The notes beneath the pieces were generated by a model. The model saw nothing but the letters and a program-made list of their open reading frames with translations. It searched no databases and was not told where the DNA came from. Shown piece after piece: positions 5,972-9,051 of a stretch of 9,051 bases of DNA; position 1 is the stretch's first letter, and each line of letters starts with the position of its first letter. The stretch comes from Mycobacterium sp. (GTDB taxonomy: Bacteria > Actinomycetota > Actinomycetes > Mycobacteriales > Mycobacteriaceae): contig JAHBAP020000368.1 in the NCBI GenBank assembly GCA_018500005.2, positions 1 through 9,051 of the forward strand, in the 5' to 3' direction. The position numbers were made by a program, and so were the translations under genes.

Positions 5972-5992
5972 ATGCTGGGAGGCGGGCGGTGA
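5972..5992 (+). CDS. Possible leaderless 6-residue upstream ORF (MLGGGR)
   Basis: ATG at 5972 lies 6 nt after a TANNNT box. The frame closes at TGA 5990-5992, which overlaps the GTG start of the HTH gene (5989-5991) as GTGA. Its codons contain the GGGAGG ribosome site of the HTH gene. If the message is leaderless, ribosomes would translate this ORF and could re-initiate at the GTG, coupling the two. It is too short for any coding statistics, so the call rests only on position. Confidence 0.25.
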   Translation: MLGGGR

Positions 5993-6729
5993 GCCGTGAA
6001 GCGGCAGGTGCCGCCATCCGGGCACTCCGCGAATCTCGGGACTGGTCGCTCGCTGATCTGGCGGCGGCGACCGGCGTCAGCATCATGGGACTGAGCTATC
6101 TGGAGCGTGGAGCGCGGAAGCCGCATAAAGGCACAGTTCAGAAGGTTGAGAACGGGCTCGGCCTGCCGCCCGGAACCTACGCGCGACTGCTGGTCGCCGA
6201 GGATCCGGACGCCGATCTGGCCCATCTTCTGGCCTCCACGAGCGGTGCGCCAGCGGCCCTCGGCACGCCCGGAACGGTGGTCGTAAGCCGGCACACCGAC
6301 GCCGACGTCCTCGAGGCGCACGCCGAAGCGCACCTGGAATCGCTCAACTCGTTGATAGCTCGGCTGCCGGCGGAGACGTCAAACGAATACGAGACATATA
6401 TTCTGTCCGTGATCGCTCAGTGCGTGAAGGCCGAGATGCTGGCCGCGAACTCCTGGCGGGTCGCCGTCAATGCCGGTTCCGAATCGACAATGCGTCTGAT
6501 GGCGCACCTCAAGACGCTCGAAGACATCCGCTCCACCCTGCTGGCTCGGATGCCGGCCAGTATCAGCGCCCGCTTCGACCAGGCTTGCCAGCGCAGCGGA
6601 CTGCCGGACGCCGTCATCGCGGCCCTCCTCGGGGTCACCGGCGAAGAAATGTGGGACATCCGCAACAAGGGGCTCATACCGCCCGGCGCGCTGCCTCGGG
6701 TGCGGGCCTTCGTCGACACGGAGTCGTGA
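5989..6729 (+). CDS. XRE-type double-HTH transcriptional regulator (Rv0023-like)
   Basis: 246-residue DNA-binding protein. Residues 8-64 form an XRE/Cro-type helix-turn-helix (IRALRESRDWSLADLAAATG, then a recognition helix with SYLERGARKP). A linker with VVVSRHTDAD follows, then a helical middle (about 105-190) that probably dimerises. Residues about 194-242 (DAVIAALLGVTGEEMWDIRNKGLIPP) look like a second, divergent HTH. The GTG start at 5989 has GGGAGG (5977-5982) 6 nt upstream. It is divergent from the whiB5-like gene and placed like Rv0023 of M. tuberculosis, a regulator of similar length. The intergenic dyads are the obvious binding sites and overlap both predicted promoters, so it probably represses itself and whiB. 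The second HTH and autoregulation are inferences. Confidence 0.85.
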   Translation: MSREAAGAAIRALRESRDWSLADLAAATGVSIMGLSYLERGARKPHKGTVQKVENGLGLPPGTYARLLVAEDPDADLAHLLASTSGAPAALGTPGTVVVSRHTDADVLEAHAEAHLESLNSLIARLPAETSNEYETYILSVIAQCVKAEMLAANSWRVAVNAGSESTMRLMAHLKTLEDIRSTLLARMPASISARFDQACQRSGLPDAVIAALLGVTGEEMWDIRNKGLIPPGALPRVRAFVDTES

Positions 6730-6731
6730 CG

Positions 6732-7532
6732 GTGGGTGACTCGGAAATAGTCCTGTTGGCCCGAGCGCATGCGTTGTTCGACGGACACCCGGGGTTGGGG
6801 CTCCTTTCGGGGGACCACTCCCCCGGCCCGACGGGTGTCGACCCGTCCGGGGCGATGGCGAACGCGTACCGGGACGCCGCGGCATCCCGGATCGCCGAGC
6901 GCTCCGCCGCGGCCGGTGTCGATGACGAGTTACGTCGGATCCTCGCCGATGTCGCCCGGGTCCACCGTGAAGCCAACCGAGACACCGCCGCGGTGCTGGC
7001 GGCGGCGCGGGCTGAGGCCGGCGCGGTGCCCGCGAATCCGATCGCGGCGCGCGAATTGCTGCGCCGCAGGATCTCCCGGCTTCGCGCCCAGCAGGCACAC
7101 GTCGCCACGGCGCGCAGGCGCGCGCGCCGGCGTCGCAACGACCTGCGGGCAATGCGCTACCGGCCGGCTGCGCTGTCCGGCAACTCCCGCGACGGCCGGG
7201 CGCGGGCCGCGGTGCGGGCGGCGCTGAGCCGACTCGGCCGCCCCTACGTCTGGGGGGCCACCGGCCCGGACCGCTTCGACTGCTCCGGTCTGGTCCAGTG
7301 GGCTTATGGGCGCGCCGGAGTTCCCCTGCACCGGACCACCTACCAGCAGATCCATGAGGGGATCCCGATCGCGCCGCCGCAGGTCCGCCCCGGCGACCTG
7401 GTCTTCCCGCATACCGGTCACGTCCAGATGGCGATCGGCGACGGCCTAGTTGTCGAGGCCCCACAACCGGGCGCGACGGTCCAGATCAGCCGGATGGGTC
7501 CGAGTGTCGCGATCCGCCGGATCGTCGGGTGA
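6732..7532 (+). CDS. NlpC/P60 peptidoglycan hydrolase with N-terminal helical domain, no signal peptide (Rv0024-like)
   Basis: 266 residues. The C-terminal NlpC/P60 domain (about 155-266) is a cysteine peptidase cutting D-Glu-mDAP bonds in peptidoglycan stems. Candidate catalytic residues are C184 (RFDCSGL), H230 (TGHVQMAIG) and E242 (VVEAP); the 12-residue His-Glu spacing matches, as I recall, the Cys-His-Glu triad of mycobacterial RipA. Residues about 43-135 are Ala/Arg-rich helices resembling the domain in the next two genes, ending in a very basic patch (RRRARRRR, 128-135). There is no Sec/Tat signal peptide or membrane segment, odd for a wall enzyme. Start: GTG at 6732 has GGAG (6720-6723) 8 nt upstream; GTG 6726 in the same frame overlaps the previous stop as GTGA and is the alternative. 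It follows the HTH gene directly and is surely co-transcribed. Confidence 0.85.
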   Translation: MGDSEIVLLARAHALFDGHPGLGLLSGDHSPGPTGVDPSGAMANAYRDAAASRIAERSAAAGVDDELRRILADVARVHREANRDTAAVLAAARAEAGAVPANPIAARELLRRRISRLRAQQAHVATARRRARRRRNDLRAMRYRPAALSGNSRDGRARAAVRAALSRLGRPYVWGATGPDRFDCSGLVQWAYGRAGVPLHRTTYQQIHEGIPIAPPQVRPGDLVFPHTGHVQMAIGDGLVVEAPQPGATVQISRMGPSVAIRRIVG

Positions 7533-7533
7533 G

Positions 7534-7562
7534 TTGTTGGCAGCCGGGACCCTGGGTACGGT
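7534..7562 (+). promoter_or_regulatory. Promoter for the 114-residue helical protein gene (TTGTTG, 17 nt, TACGGT)
   Basis: -35 TTGTTG (7534-7539) begins 1 nt after the upstream TGA. A 17-nt spacer leads to -10 TACGGT (7557-7562), and 7 nt later comes the ATG at 7570. No Shine-Dalgarno is present, so the transcript should be leaderless. The geometry is identical to the promoter at 7916-7944. Confidence 0.6.
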
Positions 7563-7569
7563 CGGGCCC

Positions 7570-7914
7570 ATGGCCCAGGCAGGTGAGTCCGGCGACGCCC
7601 TCCGGGCGGCCCGCCGGCGACTCGTTGCCCGGGACACCGACCTCGCCGACGCCGATCGCCTACTAGCCGCGGCCGTCGCCGACGCCCACGCGATCGCGGT
7701 CGAGTCGATCGCCCGCATCGAGGCGATCCGGTCTGAGATCGAGTCCGGCGCGGCCGCCGGACCGGGGGACACGGCGGCCGCCGCCCGTGAGATGGGCCGG
7801 CAACTGGTGGCGAGGAATCGCGAGATTGCCGATCTGGTTCGTGACGCCCAGGATGCCGTTGACGCCAAAACCGTTGTGCTGAAACAGCTTTTCGCACGAT
7901 ATACACAGCAGTGA
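7570..7914 (+). CDS. Small helical protein, mycobacterial domain of unknown function (Rv0025-like)
   Basis: 114 residues, almost entirely predicted amphipathic helix, rich in Ala, Arg, Asp and Glu and without membrane segment or signal peptide. Residues about 9-112 align by eye with residues about 81-184 of the following gene product: roughly 30% identical positions with one one-residue gap. Shared landmarks include AH, AR, EIES, AARE and a final Tyr. The domain may be the one catalogued as DUF4226, but I am not certain of that name. The ATG at 7570 is chosen because it sits 7 nt after a good -10 box and homology starts just inside it; the open frame upstream to 7450 overlaps the hydrolase gene. 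The position matches Rv0025. Function unknown; a structural or partner-binding module for the hydrolase is conceivable. Confidence 0.8.
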   Translation: MAQAGESGDALRAARRRLVARDTDLADADRLLAAAVADAHAIAVESIARIEAIRSEIESGAAAGPGDTAAAAREMGRQLVARNREIADLVRDAQDAVDAKTVVLKQLFARYTQQ

Positions 7915-7915
7915 A

Positions 7916-7944
7916 TTGCCGGCTGGCGCCGCTTTGCCTACAGT
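7916..7944 (+). promoter_or_regulatory. Promoter for the long helical-domain protein gene (TTGCCG, 17 nt, TACAGT)
   Basis: -35 TTGCCG (7916-7921) begins 1 nt after the upstream TGA. A 17-nt spacer leads to -10 TACAGT (7939-7944), followed 7 nt later by an ATG at 7952. The spacing is the same, base for base, as in the promoter at 7534-7562. The predicted transcript start is at or next to 7952. Confidence 0.6.
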
Positions 7945-7951
7945 CGTCGGT

Positions 7952-7999
7952 ATGAGAGGCGTGTGGTGGCCAGTCATCAAGACCTGCTCGACGCCATAG
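7952..7999 (+). CDS. Possible leaderless 15-residue upstream ORF (MRGVWWPVIKTCSTP)
   Basis: ATG at 7952 is at the predicted first base of the transcript (7 nt after TACAGT) and opens a 15-codon frame ending in TAG at 7997-7999. It overlaps, in another frame, the first codons of the gene starting at 7966. The GAGAGG ribosome site of that gene lies within its first codons. It could be a translated regulatory leader peptide, or simply the remnant of an ancestral start after promoter duplication. The call rests on position only. Confidence 0.3.
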   Translation: MRGVWWPVIKTCSTP

Positions 8000-9051
8000 C
8001 CCGCGTCGGCGCGGCCACCGGCGACCGCGAGGCCTGGCAGGCGGGCCTGTCCGGTGAAGACATCGCCGCCGCCTGCAGTCTGTCGAGTCAACCCACCGCA
8101 CTGACCGCCGTCCTGACCAGGATCGTCGCGGCACATCCGGAGGCATTTCTGCCAGCGGCCGGGCCCGTGAGCGTGCGCCCCGGCGGCGGCGAGGGGTTGG
8201 CGGCCGAGGCCGTGCGAGACGCCGAAACAGCTCTGGCCCAACAGAATTCCGCGGCCGCGCGGGCGGATCTGCAGGTGGTCACGGCCGTCCTCGGCGCGCA
8301 CGGGGCCAACGCCGACGGGGTGGCCCGGTTGGACCGACTGCAGCGCGAGATTGAGTCCGCGGTGCTGTCCCGGACCGATCTGGACACACCCGCGGGAGCC
8401 CGGGAGTTCCAGCGCTTCCTGATCGGCAAGACCCGCGATATCCGGGCGATCGTCGACTCCGCCGGCCTGGACGCCACCTCGAAGGCTGCCCTGGCCACGG
8501 CGCTGGCATCGCTGTACGCGTCGGCCACCCCGCTACCGGCCGAAGCCAGCCCCACGATGGCGGCGGAATCGCCACCGGCACAGAGCGTTCCGAGTGATCC
8601 ACCGATCGCAACGGCGGCGCGGGGGAGTGCCGCCGGGTTGGCTGAGCCGTTCACCGGCGACCCCCCGCCGTGGGGGCTCGATGATCCGCCGCCGGTGTAC
8701 GAGGTTCCCGGCGGTCAGATCCCAGCCCCGCCGGCAGCGGCCGTGTCCCTCCCTGCACCGGCACCCGGGCCGGCCGCACCAGCCACGCCCGCCCCGGCGA
8801 TGGCCGCCCCAGGCTCAGGATGGGGCGGGGGCCTGCCCGGGTTCGGCGGCGGCCTGGCCTCGCCGGGGTTCTCGGTTCTCGGTGCCCCCGGGTTCGGCGG
8901 TCCCCCGGAGGGCATCCGGGACCGCGTCGGCGCGCTTCGTCGGGAGCGGGATTCAGACCCGCCGGATATCCCTGCCGATGCGACGACCGATGCGATGACT
9001 GATGAGCCAGCGCCGGAGGAGCCCGCACTCGAGAACCCCGCATCCCATGAC
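7966..9051 (+). CDS. Helical-domain protein with Pro/Ala/Gly-rich tail, runs off the window (Rv0026-like)
   Basis: 362 codons without a stop to the window edge; the C-terminus is missing. An N-terminal ~65-residue helical segment (LLDAIARVGAATGDREAW) precedes a helical domain at about 79-185 that is paralogous to the preceding 114-residue protein. A low-complexity region follows: Pro/Ala-rich (about 188-283), Gly-rich with three PGF repeats (about 284-313), then charged and acidic (about 317-362). No signal peptide or membrane segment. The layout resembles secreted ESX-associated proteins, but no YxxxD/E export signal is visible in the part present. GTG 7966 is chosen with GAGAGG (7954-7959) 6 nt upstream; GTG 7963 is an in-frame alternative. 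The position corresponds to Rv0026 (about 448 residues as I recall). Function unknown. Confidence 0.8.
   Translation, partial: MASHQDLLDAIARVGAATGDREAWQAGLSGEDIAAACSLSSQPTALTAVLTRIVAAHPEAFLPAAGPVSVRPGGGEGLAAEAVRDAETALAQQNSAAARADLQVVTAVLGAHGANADGVARLDRLQREIESAVLSRTDLDTPAGAREFQRFLIGKTRDIRAIVDSAGLDATSKAALATALASLYASATPLPAEASPTMAAESPPAQSVPSDPPIATAARGSAAGLAEPFTGDPPPWGLDDPPPVYEVPGGQIPAPPAAAVSLPAPAPGPAAPATPAPAMAAPGSGWGGGLPGFGGGLASPGFSVLGAPGFGGPPEGIRDRVGALRRERDSDPPDIPADATTDAMTDEPAPEEPALENPASHD

Noticed and set aside
5859..6086. Longer whiB start upstream
   Set aside because: It would read through the operator region into the divergent HTH gene, whereas a strong GAGGAGG sits right before ATG 5858.
6732..9051. 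Type VII secretion signal (YxxxD/E) or WXG100 motif in the three-gene cassette
   Set aside because: No YxxxD/E is visible in the hydrolase or the small protein, nor in the part of the long protein present; WQAG near its N-terminus is not WXG in a helix-turn-helix context.
1..9051. tRNA, rRNA, CRISPR array, insertion sequence
   Set aside because: No cloverleaf with TTCRA loop, no ribosomal signatures, no regularly spaced repeats and no transposase motifs or terminal inverted repeats were seen on either strand.

Overview
The window reads as chromosomal DNA of a high-GC actinobacterium, most likely a non-tuberculous Mycobacterium/Mycolicibacterium. Reasons: uniformly GC-rich codons, GTG starts, TANNNT-type -10 boxes placed 6-7 nt before start codons (leaderless transcripts), a WhiB protein, and a right half whose gene order matches, from memory, the M. 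tuberculosis run whiB5-Rv0023-Rv0024-Rv0025-Rv0026. The left edge (about bases 1-70) is poly-G and looks like a low-quality sequence end.

Left part (1-3177, + strand): the C-terminal half of an S53 (sedolisin) serine-carboxyl peptidase; a 616-residue membrane protein with two zinc ribbons, about eight membrane segments and an extracytoplasmic C-terminal domain; and a class I PPK2 polyphosphate kinase. They are packed tightly and probably co-transcribed. Middle (3197-5374): a metal-dependent cyclase/kynurenine-formamidase-type hydrolase (-) and an APH-fold phosphotransferase (+) diverge from a 40-bp gap in which both appear to be leaderless. The phosphotransferase converges, with overlapping stop codons, on a small two-helix membrane protein (-).

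Right part (5451-9051): a whiB5-like regulator (-) diverges from a double-HTH regulator (+) across a 130-bp, AT-rich region with two concentric dyads and three copies of AAACGTAYA. These overlap the predicted promoters, as expected of a divergent, probably autoregulated control region. Downstream of the HTH gene are an NlpC/P60 peptidoglycan hydrolase, a 114-residue helical protein, and a long protein with a Pro/Ala/Gly-rich tail that runs off the window. Helical domains of the last two align by eye at about 30% identity, and the hydrolase's N-terminal region resembles them. Each of these two genes is preceded by a promoter of identical geometry beginning 1 nt after the previous stop. The main hypothesis is a cassette built by tandem duplication of a domain together with its promoter, controlled by a WhiB/HTH pair and delivering a cell-wall hydrolase that has no visible signal peptide. 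Two very short leaderless upstream ORFs (5972-5992, 7952-7999) overlap the starts of regular genes.

There are no rRNA, tRNA, IS or CRISPR features, and no gene-free stretch longer than 130 bp apart from the poor-quality left edge.
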